Positions 17,702-26,654 of a stretch of 64,000 bases of DNA are shown piece by piece. Made by a program: the position numbers and the translations under genes. Position 1 is the first letter of the stretch. Every line of letters starts with the position of its first letter. Source of the DNA: Tolypothrix sp. PCC 7910 (GTDB lineage: Bacteria > Cyanobacteriota > Cyanobacteriia > Cyanobacteriales > Nostocaceae); contig NZ_CP050440.1 of the NCBI RefSeq assembly GCF_011769525.1, forward strand, positions 1-64,000, read 5' to 3'. Below the pieces are notes generated by a model. That model made no database searches. It was not told the DNA's origin and worked only from the letters and a program-made list of their open reading frames with translations.

Positions 17702-19051
17702 TTAACTACCAGTTAATGGTTTTATCTGAGCTGGGAATCTGGCATTTTCTAGAGCAATCAAAGCACTGAGAGAATCTTGTACCCAAAATTGCCTACCAAA
17801 GCGGACAAGTTGACGAGAAGTTCCCGACTGTACAACTCCAATTACAGGTATTTTCGCTTTCTCTTTTTCCCCAGCTTGTTCTTTCAAAACATTTCGTAAG
17901 CGATCGCGCTCTTCAATGTTAACTGCTTGCATGGGAGTGAGTTCGACCATGATCAGTTTTACTGTTTCCACTTGTTCAGCATCTTCAACAATTAATTGAG
18001 TTTGGTCGTCTCTGCGGTCTACCTTACCCCAAATAATCAACCTTGCATCTACTTCAAGTAAGGAACTAATACGTTCATAATTTTTAGGAAAGACGACGGC
18101 TTCTGACTGTGAAGTTAAATCTTCGATTTGCAAAATTGCCATTGGATCGCCTTTTTTGGTGATGACTTTTTTCACACCATTGAGCATGACAACTGCACAA
18201 ATCATCATGTCTTCTCTTTGTTCGCCAAGTTGGGAAAGATTAATTGGCGCTAGTACTAAAGACGATTGCTTAATTGATTTGAGGGGATGATCTGATACAT
18301 AAAAACCTAAGAGTTCTTTTTCCATCCGTAATTTTTCTTGAGGAGGAAAATCCGAAACAGGCTGAGATTTGGGGGCAATTTCAAAAGCATTATTGCCATT
18401 TTTATTATTTGTAGCCGAAAAACCGCCTAATAAATCAAAAATACTGCCCTGACCACTAGCACGGTCTTTAGCGCGCGATTGTGCCCAATCATACACCAGT
18501 GGCAAGTCTTGCATGAGCTGGTGACGGTTGGGTTGAATTTTATCAAAAGCACCACAAGAGATCAGCGACTCCAGAGTTCGGCGGTTCACAGCACGCAAAT
18601 CTATGCGATCGCAAAAATCCCCCAGGGATTTAAACTCGCCGCTTTCTTCCCTAGCCTCAAGAATACAGGCGATCGCATTTTGTCCCACATTTCGCACTGC
18701 CGAAAAACCAAATAAAATCTTGTCTGCTGCTGGCGTAAAATCTACCCCAGAACGATTAATATCTGGCGGTTCAATTTGAATACCCATACTCATACAAGTG
18801 GCAATATATTTTTGCACTTTGTCAGTGTCGCCACTGTTAGCTGTTAACAGTGCAGCCATATATTCCAAAGGATAATTAGCTTTTAAATATGCTGTTTGAT
18901 AAGTTACATATCCATAAGCTGTAGAGTGAGATTTATTAAAACAATTGGAAGCGATTAAACCATTTTTAATTGCAAAATTATGGTCTTGTTCCACCCCAAT
19001 ATCATAGACATTTTCTTCGCCTATAGCTCTGCGTGTAACTATTTTGACCAT
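17702..19051 (-). CDS. dnaE: DNA polymerase III alpha subunit, C-terminal half with split C-intein
   Basis: 449 residues. Residues 1-36 are the C-terminal fragment of the cyanobacterial split DnaE intein (starts MVKIVTRRAIGEENVYDIGV, block F DHNF, ends IASN). The C-extein begins at Cys37-Phe-Asn, the +1 nucleophile and conserved flank. The remaining ~413 residues are the C-terminal part of DnaE: end of the polymerase fingers (KSHSTAYGYVTYQTAYLKA), helix-hairpin-helix region, and OB fold (around DMMICAVVMLNGVKKVITKKG). The protein is made functional by trans-splicing with the DnaE N-half carrying the N-intein, which is not in this window. Asn36 and Cys37 are intact, so splicing should be competent. 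Divergent from gatA across an STRR-rich spacer. Confidence 0.97.
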   Translation of the reverse strand: MVKIVTRRAIGEENVYDIGVEQDHNFAIKNGLIASNCFNKSHSTAYGYVTYQTAYLKANYPLEYMAALLTANSGDTDKVQKYIATCMSMGIQIEPPDINRSGVDFTPAADKILFGFSAVRNVGQNAIACILEAREESGEFKSLGDFCDRIDLRAVNRRTLESLISCGAFDKIQPNRHQLMQDLPLVYDWAQSRAKDRASGQGSIFDLLGGFSATNNKNGNNAFEIAPKSQPVSDFPPQEKLRMEKELLGFYVSDHPLKSIKQSSLVLAPINLSQLGEQREDMMICAVVMLNGVKKVITKKGDPMAILQIEDLTSQSEAVVFPKNYERISSLLEVDARLIIWGKVDRRDDQTQLIVEDAEQVETVKLIMVELTPMQAVNIEERDRLRNVLKEQAGEKEKAKIPVIGVVQSGTSRQLVRFGRQFWVQDSLSALIALENARFPAQIKPLTGS

Positions 19052-19182
19052 TTACCCCTACTCCCGTTAACAATCTATATAAATGCTTTAATTTATCAAT
19101 TAATCTGGATTGTAAACTAAGCGATACCCATACTACACAATCCATTCCACTGCTAACACTGCTATACTTTTACACGAAAATA

Positions 19183-19325
19183 GGGATTAGGGACTGGGAA
19201 TTAGGGACTAGGGACTAGGGACTGGGGACTGGGGATTAGGAGAAATAACTAAATATTCCATTACAATTACCGATTACCAATTACCAATTACCCAATCACC
19301 AGTCACCAGTCACCAGTCCCCAATC
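19183..19325. repeat. STRR heptamers in both orientations (GGGACTA / CCAGTCA types)
   Basis: A left block of GGGACTA/GGGACTG/GGGATTA heptamers is followed by a right block of ACCAATT, CACCAGT and CCCCAATC heptamers. The blocks are partly complementary (for example GGGGACTGGGGATTAGG against CCAGTCCCCAATCCCC), so the spacer between the divergent dnaE and gatA genes can fold into a long hairpin. Confidence 0.85.
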
Positions 19326-19376
19326 CCCCCAAATATGTACTAAAATCAAGGACTTGAGTCACTTAAGGAAGCAATC

Positions 19377-20843
19377 ATGGCATCCATTCGGGAGTTGCAC
19401 GAACAACTAACTAAAAAAGAACGTTCTGCTGTCGAAATTACCCAAGAAGCTTTAGACCGCATTCAAGCTTTAGAGCCGAAATTGCACAGTTTCTTGTGTG
19501 TCACGGCACAACAGGCGTTAGAGCAGGCTCGTGCTGTGGATGCTAAAATCGCGGCTGGTGAAGAAATTGGGCTATTGGCAGGGATTCCCATTGGCATTAA
19601 AGACAATCTCTGCACCAAAGGCATTACCACCACTTGCGCCTCTAAAATTTTAGAAAATTTTGTACCGCCTTATGAATCAACAGTAACGCAAAAACTGGCG
19701 GATGCTGGGGCGGTAATGGTAGGTAAAACGAACTTAGATGAGTTCGCTATGGGTAGTTCCACAGAAAACTCTGCCTACCAAGTCACGGCTAATCCTTGGG
19801 ATTTATCGCGGATTCCTGGTGGTTCTTCGGGAGGTTCAGCAGCGGCGGTAGCGGCGGAAGAATGTGTTGTGTCTCTCGGTTCTGATACCGGTGGCTCAAT
19901 TCGCCAACCAGCATCTTTCTGTGGTGTGGTAGGGTTAAAACCGACTTACGGGTTAGTTTCTCGTTACGGTTTGGTGGCTTACGCTTCATCTTTGGATCAA
20001 ATCGGGCCATTTGGACGCACAGTGGAAGATGCAGCAATATTATTGAGTGCGATCGCGGGTTACGATCCTAAAGACTCTACTTCCTTAAAGGTAGAAATCC
20101 CTGATTATGCTGCTACTTTAAAACCAGACCTGAAAGCTAGAAAAAAAATTAGAATCGGTGTCATCAAAGAAACTTTTGGCGAAGGCTTAGACTCTGTTGT
20201 GGAAAAAGCAGTTACCAAAGCCATTGAACAACTGCAACATTTAGGCGCAGAAATTCATGTGGTTTCCTGTCCTAACTTCCGCTACGGTTTACCCAGCTAC
20301 TACATCATCGCCCCTTCAGAAGCATCAGCTAACCTTGCTCGTTATGATGGTGTGAAGTATGGCTTAAGGGTTCCTGATGCTGATAATTTGCTGTCAATGT
20401 ACACTCGTACCCGCGCTAGTGGCTTTGGTACAGAAGTTAAACGGCGGATTATGATTGGCACTTACGCCCTTTCTGCTGGTTATTATGATGCCTACTATCT
20501 GAAAGCGCAAAAAGTCCGCACTCTGATTAAGCAAGACTTTGAAAAAGCTTTTGAACAAGTTGATGTGTTAGTTTCTCCGACTGCACCAACTACAGCATTC
20601 AAGGCAGGAGAAAAAACCACCGATCCCTTGAGCATGTATTTAACTGACTTGATGACTATTCCTGTGAATCTTGCTGGTTTACCAGGTTTAAGTGTTCCCT
20701 GCGGCTTCGATGAAAATGGACTACCCATTGGATTGCAGCTAATTGGCAAAGTCCTACGAGAAGACCAACTATTTCAGGTAGCTTACGCCTATGAACAAGC
20801 TACTAATTGGCATTTACGCCAACCAGAATTGGCTGGAAGTTAG
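19377..20843 (+). CDS. gatA: Glutamyl/aspartyl-tRNA amidotransferase subunit A
   Basis: 488 residues, usual for GatA. It frees ammonia from glutamine for transamidation of Glu-tRNA(Gln) (and Asp-tRNA(Asn)) in the GatCAB complex. The amidase Ser-cisSer-Lys triad is visible: K75 in GIKDNL, S150 in PGGSSGGS and S174 in [10 protein letters not shown]. The ATG has AAGGA 8 nt upstream. The stop codon TAG is the first part of a GGGACTA-type STRR array. gatB and gatC are not in the window, as is common in cyanobacteria. Confidence 0.97.
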   Translation: MASIRELHEQLTKKERSAVEITQEALDRIQALEPKLHSFLCVTAQQALEQARAVDAKIAAGEEIGLLAGIPIGIKDNLCTKGITTTCASKILENFVPPYESTVTQKLADAGAVMVGKTNLDEFAMGSSTENSAYQVTANPWDLSRIPGGSSGGSAAAVAAEECVVSLGSDTGGSIRQPASFCGVVGLKPTYGLVSRYGLVAYASSLDQIGPFGRTVEDAAILLSAIAGYDPKDSTSLKVEIPDYAATLKPDLKARKKIRIGVIKETFGEGLDSVVEKAVTKAIEQLQHLGAEIHVVSCPNFRYGLPSYYIIAPSEASANLARYDGVKYGLRVPDADNLLSMYTRTRASGFGTEVKRRIMIGTYALSAGYYDAYYLKAQKVRTLIKQDFEKAFEQVDVLVSPTAPTTAFKAGEKTTDPLSMYLTDLMTIPVNLAGLPGLSVPCGFDENGLPIGLQLIGKVLREDQLFQVAYAYEQATNWHLRQPELAGS

Positions 20844-21289
20844 GGACTAGGGACTGGGGACTGGGAACTGGGGATTAGGGAATGCTGCAAAATTAATGGT
20901 GGTATTTATCCATTGGTGTCTTTCATCCTATCCCTAGAAGGAATAGGATGAAAGACACCCCGACACTGATGACTGATGACTGTCAACCGTCTACGTGAAG
21001 TCTTTTAGGGGTTGTATGAGCTTAACAGGCTAATCCCTGGTATTTTTAGTTTTTGGCTTATTTCTAGCCACAAAGATTAAAATATTAATAGAATAGTAAA
21101 GTTATATAAATTTATTGTATATAATATTACTGAGTAATTAAAACTCATGAAAATAATTCGGAATTAAATTTAAGTATAAATACTTTAAGAAAGCATCACC
21201 AATCCCAGGATTTGGTGAATTTTTTCACGCTGTCTTAATTACGAATTCCGAATTATTTAAGATATTGGGAAACTAAAAAATCAGGGTAA
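20844..21289. other. Intergenic: STRR heptamers and a 17-bp hairpin
   Basis: STRR heptamers (GGGACTA, GGGACTG) run from 20842 to about 20880. At 20915-20959 a perfect 17-bp stem (GGTGTCTTTCATCCTAT with ATAGGATGAAAGACACC) surrounds an 11-nt loop. It lacks a T-run, so it is a candidate transcript-end structure for gatA rather than a standard terminator. The rest is AT-rich without a gene. Confidence 0.6.
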
Positions 21290-22192
21290 ATGAGTATAAA
21301 CAGGTTGAATCTGCCATTAAATTTGTTGTTCAAGCTGGTAATTTGGTTCACTATTATTGGTGCGATCGCCTATTTTTGTGTATGTATATTTCTGTTTATT
21401 CAGCAACCCCGGCTGATATTTTTTCCTTCTACTATAATTGAAAAGACACCAGAGCTATTTAATCTCTCTTATGAGGAAGTTTGGCTACCAGTACCAGGGG
21501 GAAATGCTAAAGGCGAACGCATTCATGGCTGGTGGCTCAAAGCTAAACAAGCCGATAAAAAATCTAATAGCAAAGTTTTGTTGTTTCTCCACGGTAATGG
21601 TATCAATATTGGCGCAAACATTGCCCATGCCCATCGATTTTATAAACTAGGGTTTTCCGTATTGCTAATTGATTATCGGGGTTATGGACGCAGTCAAGGG
21701 GCCTTTCCTAACGAAACCAGAGTGTATGAAGACGCAGCTACAGCTTGGAATCATCTAGTACAGCAACGGCAAATTCCGCCCAGCCATATTTTTATCTATG
21801 GCCATTCTTTGGGGGGTGCAATAGCCATTGATTTAGCTCTCAAACACCCAGAAGCTGCTGGATTAATTGTAGAGAGTTCTTTTACCTCCATTCGAGATGT
21901 TGTAGCTTACAGGAACTTGTTTCGGATGTTCCCCGTCAATTTAATCCTGACACAACGGTTTGAATCGATAAAAAAAATACCAAAGTTAAAAGTACCAGTA
22001 TTATTCATTCATGGCATTGAAGATTCAAGTGTGCCGTTTTTTATGAGTAAAGAACTGTATGCTATTGCTCCCGAACCAAAACAGCTGATTTTAGTTCCCA
22101 ATGCTGAACATAACAATGTAGCAGATTTAGCTGGTGTGCAATATCTGCAATGGGTAGATGATTTTGTGCAACAAGTTTATATTCGCAGGTAA
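21290..22192 (+). CDS. Alpha/beta hydrolase, membrane-anchored
   Basis: 300 residues. An N-terminal membrane span (about 10-37) precedes an alpha/beta hydrolase fold of the ABHD13/BEM46 type. The oxyanion region is LFLHGNGINIGAN, nucleophile S173 in GHSLGG, acid D245 in HGIEDSSVPF and base H274 in NAEHNNV. The triad is complete and in the expected order. The substrate is unknown; the family includes acylesterases and thioesterases acting near membranes. The ATG is preceded by CAGGG. It appears monocistronic. Confidence 0.88.
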   Translation: MSINRLNLPLNLLFKLVIWFTIIGAIAYFCVCIFLFIQQPRLIFFPSTIIEKTPELFNLSYEEVWLPVPGGNAKGERIHGWWLKAKQADKKSNSKVLLFLHGNGINIGANIAHAHRFYKLGFSVLLIDYRGYGRSQGAFPNETRVYEDAATAWNHLVQQRQIPPSHIFIYGHSLGGAIAIDLALKHPEAAGLIVESSFTSIRDVVAYRNLFRMFPVNLILTQRFESIKKIPKLKVPVLFIHGIEDSSVPFFMSKELYAIAPEPKQLILVPNAEHNNVADLAGVQYLQWVDDFVQQVYIRR

Positions 22193-22665
22193 ATTCATCA
22201 GGTCAAATACATCTAATTAGGTCGGCAAAATTAAAGATAACTGGCTGAGGCTGTCATCTGTCCTTGGTCATTAGTAAGGATTTCAAGCCTATTTACGTTT
22301 TTTAACATAGTTTGCTTTATTTCCACTGACTTACTTAAGAGGATGTTTGATTCTGGGCTGGTGAAGTATTCTCTGCCAGCGAATTGATTTTGGTGGCAAT
22401 ATCACGATTTTTACTGAATAAAAACGCAGGTTTTTATTCATCTAACAACTGCATATTACATTTATCGAGGCATAGCAGCTAACCGCAGTTGATAGTAAAA
22501 ACTACGGTTATATTTAATGCTAAGTAAAAAAGTATCTTTGTCTATAAAAATACCCTTTCAGGGGGAGAAAATTCCCAGATAAAAATCCGGATCAGTCACC
22601 AAACAGGAGAAGCAATTATACAGGTGGAACTACTCTTGCCTCCAGTATTGGAAGAGACTTTAACT
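22193..22665. other. Intergenic, no gene seen
   Basis: AT-rich, with no convincing open frame on either strand. It must hold the promoter of the RodZ-like gene that follows, but I cannot assign -10/-35 elements with confidence. Confidence 0.5.
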
Positions 22666-23754
22666 ATGACTACGACATCTGTATATTTGCTAACAATTCC
22701 CGGAAATCCTCCTATTGAAATTCCTCGTGAGCAATTGCGATCGCTACTTGCTGATATTGAAGCTGAATTACACCGTAGTAAGGTTTATCGAAATGCTTTA
22801 GGTACTTTACAAGACTTGCTAGGGGCTTCGGCAGAACAAGCCAAGGTTTTGTTTAAAACAGTCAGTAGAGAGGCAATTGCTTTAGCATTTCAGCAATTTG
22901 CAATACATCATCAACAAGTTACAAATATCAGTCCCAAGACAGATGTCGCTAGTATTTCTTCCCATCAGGAGCTAGAAGACACTAGTAATTTATCACAGCC
23001 ATTAACAAGTATTACATCGCACACTCAAGAACCAGTAGCAAATACCAGTGTGGATAATGTGCCATCACAGATAACAACAACAGCAGATGTAGCAAGAAAA
23101 CCCGAATCTAAATTTACAAAAACTGCATGGAAGAAGTGGCTGAATTATAATCAAAAACCATCTAGCACTCAACAACCACAGCAGACTGTAATCGACGAGT
23201 ATACAATCACGTTGCGTCAAATAGGCCAAAAATTTCAGGAAGCACGAGAATCTCAAGGATGGTCTTTAATCCAACTTAAAGAACACACTCATATCCCCCT
23301 TCATCATATGGATGCCTTAGAAAAAGGCAACATAGATTTATTACCAGAAGATGTCTTTGTGCGTGGCTTTATTCGCGTTATCGGAAATACTTTAGGGCTA
23401 AATGGTACAGCCTTAGCAGCTTCCTTACCTAAACATGAGACAGCTAAGTCACAAGCCGCTTTACCTACTTGGTGTCAGGCGCAAAAAGCTACTGGTGGAT
23501 TAGCGCTGGAACTCCGCCCGATGCATTTATATGTAGGGTATACAGCCCTTGTTGCTGGTGCGGTAGGAGGATTATCCTTTGTATCTCCACAAGCAAACTC
23601 TGAGAAAACCCTTCGTGTTGATGTGGAAAGCCAACCAGCTTCATCCTTACCCAAGTCAATTCAGAAGCAGGAAGCTAATGCTAAACCAGGACTCAAGTCT
23701 GGTAGTACTCGCGTGATGGTTGGCCCTGATATTTCCCCACCAGAAGCGCTGTAG
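22666..23754 (+). CDS. RodZ-like membrane HTH protein
   Basis: 362 residues. The N-terminal ~80 residues are a helical region, followed by a Ser/Thr/Gln-rich linker. A helix-turn-helix domain of the RodZ/HTH_25 type lies around residues 185-250 (LRQIGQKFQEARESQGWSL, then IDLLPEDVFVRGFIRVIGNTL). A membrane span (MHLYVGYTALVAGAVGGLSF) and a short periplasmic tail follow. RodZ links MreB to the cell-wall machinery. Here the extra N-terminal region makes it a cyanobacterial variant, so a cytoskeletal role is inference. I use the ATG at 22666 (GGAAGAGA upstream); a GTG at 22624 is in frame but poorly spaced from its AGGAG. Confidence 0.75.
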   Translation: MTTTSVYLLTIPGNPPIEIPREQLRSLLADIEAELHRSKVYRNALGTLQDLLGASAEQAKVLFKTVSREAIALAFQQFAIHHQQVTNISPKTDVASISSHQELEDTSNLSQPLTSITSHTQEPVANTSVDNVPSQITTTADVARKPESKFTKTAWKKWLNYNQKPSSTQQPQQTVIDEYTITLRQIGQKFQEARESQGWSLIQLKEHTHIPLHHMDALEKGNIDLLPEDVFVRGFIRVIGNTLGLNGTALAASLPKHETAKSQAALPTWCQAQKATGGLALELRPMHLYVGYTALVAGAVGGLSFVSPQANSEKTLRVDVESQPASSLPKSIQKQEANAKPGLKSGSTRVMVGPDISPPEAL

Positions 23755-23765
23755 TGTAAATATAA

Positions 23766-23812
23766 GCGATCGCATTCTTGTACTTGTTAAAGAATGCGAT
23801 CGCGCTTTGTAT
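23766..23812 (+). terminator. Hairpin terminator built from two HIP1 octamers
   Basis: GCGATCGCATTCTT pairs perfectly with AAGAATGCGATCGC (14 bp, ~10-nt loop), followed by GCTTTGTATT. Each arm begins with the HIP1 octamer. It lies 11 bp after the RodZ-like stop. The T-run is weak. The rest of 23813-24306 is AT-rich with no convincing gene. Confidence 0.6.
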
Positions 23813-24306
23813 TATCTCCGTTAAATTATCATCCATAGCTCATTGCATCTTTCCGCTCGGAATCAATGTTATTGCATTAGAAATGAGATTATTACTGATT
23901 TAATTTTTAATTTAATTAAAACTGAGAAGTTATATCTGCTATTCATCGATAGAAACACTTAAATTACAGTCAATTATTTAACCAATCAAAAGTATCTATA
24001 GTTACTAGTTTCTAAAATGGTGATTTTTATTTTCATAGTAGCTTTATCTTCTATAAGTCATTCATCTAGAATTTTAACTATAGGTTTCTCAACCAAAAAG
24101 CTATTTCTCTCGAGCATTAAATCTGGGGAAAACTTACTATATAAGGAATATAAGATATTACTTATCCTAAGTTTTAGGATAGCGAATACAAATATATCTA
24201 CTCTGCCAAGTTAAACTTTCAATGAAATCAATCTGTATAAGATGTTTTTTTTTAAACATTAAATTATATTTTTAATAAAGCTATGCATTTAGAAAATTGA
24301 ACACAT

Positions 24307-25047
24307 ATGAATAAGCACACTGCGTTTATTTCAGCGCTTGTAGTAACAACAGGTATTGCTTTAGCAGCAACTGCAATGCCAGCTTCTGCCGTAACCTTTG
24401 GTTTCAATAACATTGCTGGTGGTGATACTGTTGGTGATGCTTATAATTCCAAGTTTTCCTTTGATGTTATCGACCAAGGAAATAATAATGTACTGTTCAA
24501 ATTTGCCAACAATAGTCTATCTGTACTAAAAGAAGATCCTACTATTAAACAAATTGCTTTCAGTGTAGATAGTACTGTGAGTAACCTCCTGTCTGGTATG
24601 ACGTTCAACTCCTCATTTAATACCTCTATTAACGGAGTCAACTTTGTAAGTGACGCTAATAATTTACCGCAAAGCAATAACATCGTAGGATGGAATAAAA
24701 ATACAAACCTTGGTGCTGGACTTGTAACAGGACAGGGTGGAGGCAATGAAAATGGAGTGCAAAGAGGTGAGGTTTTAGGAATCAAATTTACTGGGAACTA
24801 CAACAATGTTCTTACTGCTATTGCTAACGGTAAACTTAAAGTAGGTATTCATGCTGGCAGCCTTGCAAATGGTGCTAGTGATAGTTATGTAAACACTACC
24901 TCTTATGTAACCAGCGCCCCACCACAAGCTGTGCCTGAACCAGCTACTATATTTGGCTTGATGGCTTTTGGTATGGGTGGATTGCTGACACGCAAGAATG
25001 GTAAAAATGCCAAAAAAGAAGTCCTTCCAGTAAAGGTAACAGCTTAA
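24307..25047 (+). CDS. PEP-CTERM sorting-domain exoprotein
   Basis: 246 residues. A cleavable signal peptide (about 1-28, ending PASA) is followed by a Gly/Asn/Ser-rich beta domain. A C-terminal PEP-CTERM signal comprises VPEPATIFGL at about 211-220, a hydrophobic helix, and a basic stop (TRKNGKNAKK). Such proteins are cut and anchored by exosortase; a cyanoexosortase A lies 32 kb away in this window and is the likely processing enzyme (inference). The central domain is not a recognised enzyme and is probably structural, in the sheath or exopolysaccharide. A tail of about 15 residues after the basic stretch is slightly longer than usual. Monocistronic with a terminator downstream. Confidence 0.92.
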   Translation: MNKHTAFISALVVTTGIALAATAMPASAVTFGFNNIAGGDTVGDAYNSKFSFDVIDQGNNNVLFKFANNSLSVLKEDPTIKQIAFSVDSTVSNLLSGMTFNSSFNTSINGVNFVSDANNLPQSNNIVGWNKNTNLGAGLVTGQGGGNENGVQRGEVLGIKFTGNYNNVLTAIANGKLKVGIHAGSLANGASDSYVNTTSYVTSAPPQAVPEPATIFGLMAFGMGGLLTRKNGKNAKKEVLPVKVTA

Positions 25048-25182
25048 TTTTGGGAAAGTGACATTCACTGGTTATGTGAGTTATCAACTGTTTTATTACA
25101 TCCACAGGTTGAAGATGATAATAAAAAAGTCCAACTTTGAGAAACTCAAAATTTAGCCAAAGGCTTATATTGCAACACAAAT

Positions 25183-25217
25183 ATTCCCGACTTCTTCAAG
25201 AAGCCGGGAATTTTATT
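25183..25217 (+). terminator. Rho-independent terminator
   Basis: A hairpin of ATTCCCG-ACTTCTT pairing with AAGAAG-CCGGGAAT, followed by TTTATTATT, 135 bp after the PEP-CTERM gene stop. Confidence 0.75.
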
Positions 25218-25232
25218 ATTCACAAATGTCTT

Positions 25233-25332
25233 ATACCAAATCAAATTATGTTTGCGACACATCAATATATTCTAGAGGGCATGGCAGTGCCTTGCCCCTA
25301 CCATCTGTGGCATTCTTTTTTCAAATTGGTAT
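25233..25332. repeat. MITE-like repeat (ATACCAA ends), copy c, the most complete
   Basis: A 100-bp element bounded by ATACCAAATCAAAT and TTTCAAATTGGTAT. The interior is TGTTTGCGACACATCAATAT, ATTCTAGAGGGCATGGCAGT, GCCTTGCCCCTACC and CTGTGGCATTC. It has no coding capacity. A further hairpin, GTAGGGGCGACCATGCCCCTAC, follows at about 25346. Confidence 0.75.
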
Positions 25333-25469
25333 TAGATAAATTCTTTGTAGGGGCGACCATGCCCCTACGAAAAAACTTGTATTGCTTGGTTAATTTATCT
25401 TTTGGTATTTCTACATTAATTGCTTAAACAAAATTGAATTGCGAACTACGAATTACGAATTAGTAATTA

Positions 25470-26654
25470 TTATTCGTAGTGGATACCAGCTTGTTTAAAT
25501 CTGTGCAGAACTTCACCCAAGCGATCGCAATCTGCAATTAAACTGATCCTGACATATCCTTCACCAGCAACGCCAAAGGCATTACCAGGAGTGACGACAA
25601 CGCCGGTTTGTTGCAAGACATCTAGGGCAAAATCTGTAGAACCAACGCCTACAGGACATTTCACCCAGAGATACATTGTCGCTTTGGTTTTGGGAATATC
25701 CCAACCTAACTTGCCTAATCCTTCAATCAGGAAATCGCGACGGGTGCGGTAGCGTTGTTGGACTTCATGCAAATAGACATCTGGCAGTTGCAAGGCAGTT
25801 TCTGCGGCTGTTTGTAAGGCTGCAAAAATACCATAGTCTAAGTTGGTTTTTAAAGTCCGCAAACCTTGGATGACATGGCGATTCCCCACCACAAACCCAA
25901 CGCGCCAACCTGCCATATTGTAGGTTTTGGATAAGGTGTGAAACTCTACACCAATTTCCTTGGCACCGGGAATTTCTAATAAGCTAGTGGGTTGATAACC
26001 ATCAAATGCTAACTCGGCATAACATAAGTCATGCACTAGAAGAATTTCGTGTTTCCTAGCAAAAGCAACGATTTCTTCAAAAAATTCTCGAGGTGCGGTG
26101 GCTGCGGTGGGATTGCTGGGATAGTTGAAATAGAGGATTTTGGCTTTTTGTGCCACTTCATCGGGAATCGCCCCTAAATCAATTAACCAGTCGTTTTCTG
26201 GCTTTAAAATCAAGCTGTAAACTTGCCCACCAGCGATTACCGGGCCGCGAAAATGGGCGGGGTAAGCAGGAGATGGTACCAGAACGATATCACCAGGGTT
26301 GATGTAGGCGATCGCTAAATGGGTTAATCCTTCTTTGGAACCCAGTAAGGGCAAAGCTTCACTATCGGGATCGAGGGAGACACCATAACGGCGATCGTAC
26401 CAATTGGTAATGGCACGACGAAAATTAGCCGTCCCTTCAAACGGTGGATAGCCATGATTGGCAGGATTTTGCAAAGCTGCCATTGCTGCTTCTACCACTG
26501 GTTGCGGTGTTGGGCCATCAGGGTTTCCCATCCCCAAATCAATCAAATCTAACCCTTGCTCCCTCGCCTTTGCCTTTAGCTCATCTAAGCGAGCAAATAC
26601 ATAAGGTGGTAGCTTCTGTATACGTTCTGCTGGGACAATCCAATCCAAACTCAT
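25470..26654 (-). CDS. Class I PLP-dependent aminotransferase (aspartate/LL-DAP aminotransferase-like)
   Basis: 394 residues. A fold-type I aminotransferase with LGMGNPDGPTP near the N-terminus, the PLP-binding Asn and Asp/Tyr region (YPSNPTAATAP; VHDLCYAEL), the PLP Lys in HTLSKTYNMAGWRVG, and the C-terminal substrate-carboxylate Arg in GYVRISLIADCDR. Proteins of this shape are annotated as aspartate, alanine or LL-diaminopimelate aminotransferases; the sequence alone does not settle the substrate. Its ATG overlaps the stop of the iron-ADH gene by 4 bp (ATGA), so the two are translationally coupled. Confidence 0.88.
   Translation of the reverse strand: MSLDWIVPAERIQKLPPYVFARLDELKAKAREQGLDLIDLGMGNPDGPTPQPVVEAAMAALQNPANHGYPPFEGTANFRRAITNWYDRRYGVSLDPDSEALPLLGSKEGLTHLAIAYINPGDIVLVPSPAYPAHFRGPVIAGGQVYSLILKPENDWLIDLGAIPDEVAQKAKILYFNYPSNPTAATAPREFFEEIVAFARKHEILLVHDLCYAELAFDGYQPTSLLEIPGAKEIGVEFHTLSKTYNMAGWRVGFVVGNRHVIQGLRTLKTNLDYGIFAALQTAAETALQLPDVYLHEVQQRYRTRRDFLIEGLGKLGWDIPKTKATMYLWVKCPVGVGSTDFALDVLQQTGVVVTPGNAFGVAGEGYVRISLIADCDRLGEVLHRFKQAGIHYE

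Noticed and set aside
24017-24214. 65-codon frame before the PEP-CTERM gene
   Set aside because: AT-rich, no ribosome-binding site, Ile/Ser/Leu-rich as expected by chance in such DNA.
25137-25427. 96-codon frame after the PEP-CTERM gene
   Set aside because: It runs through a terminator hairpin and a MITE-like repeat, so it is not a gene.
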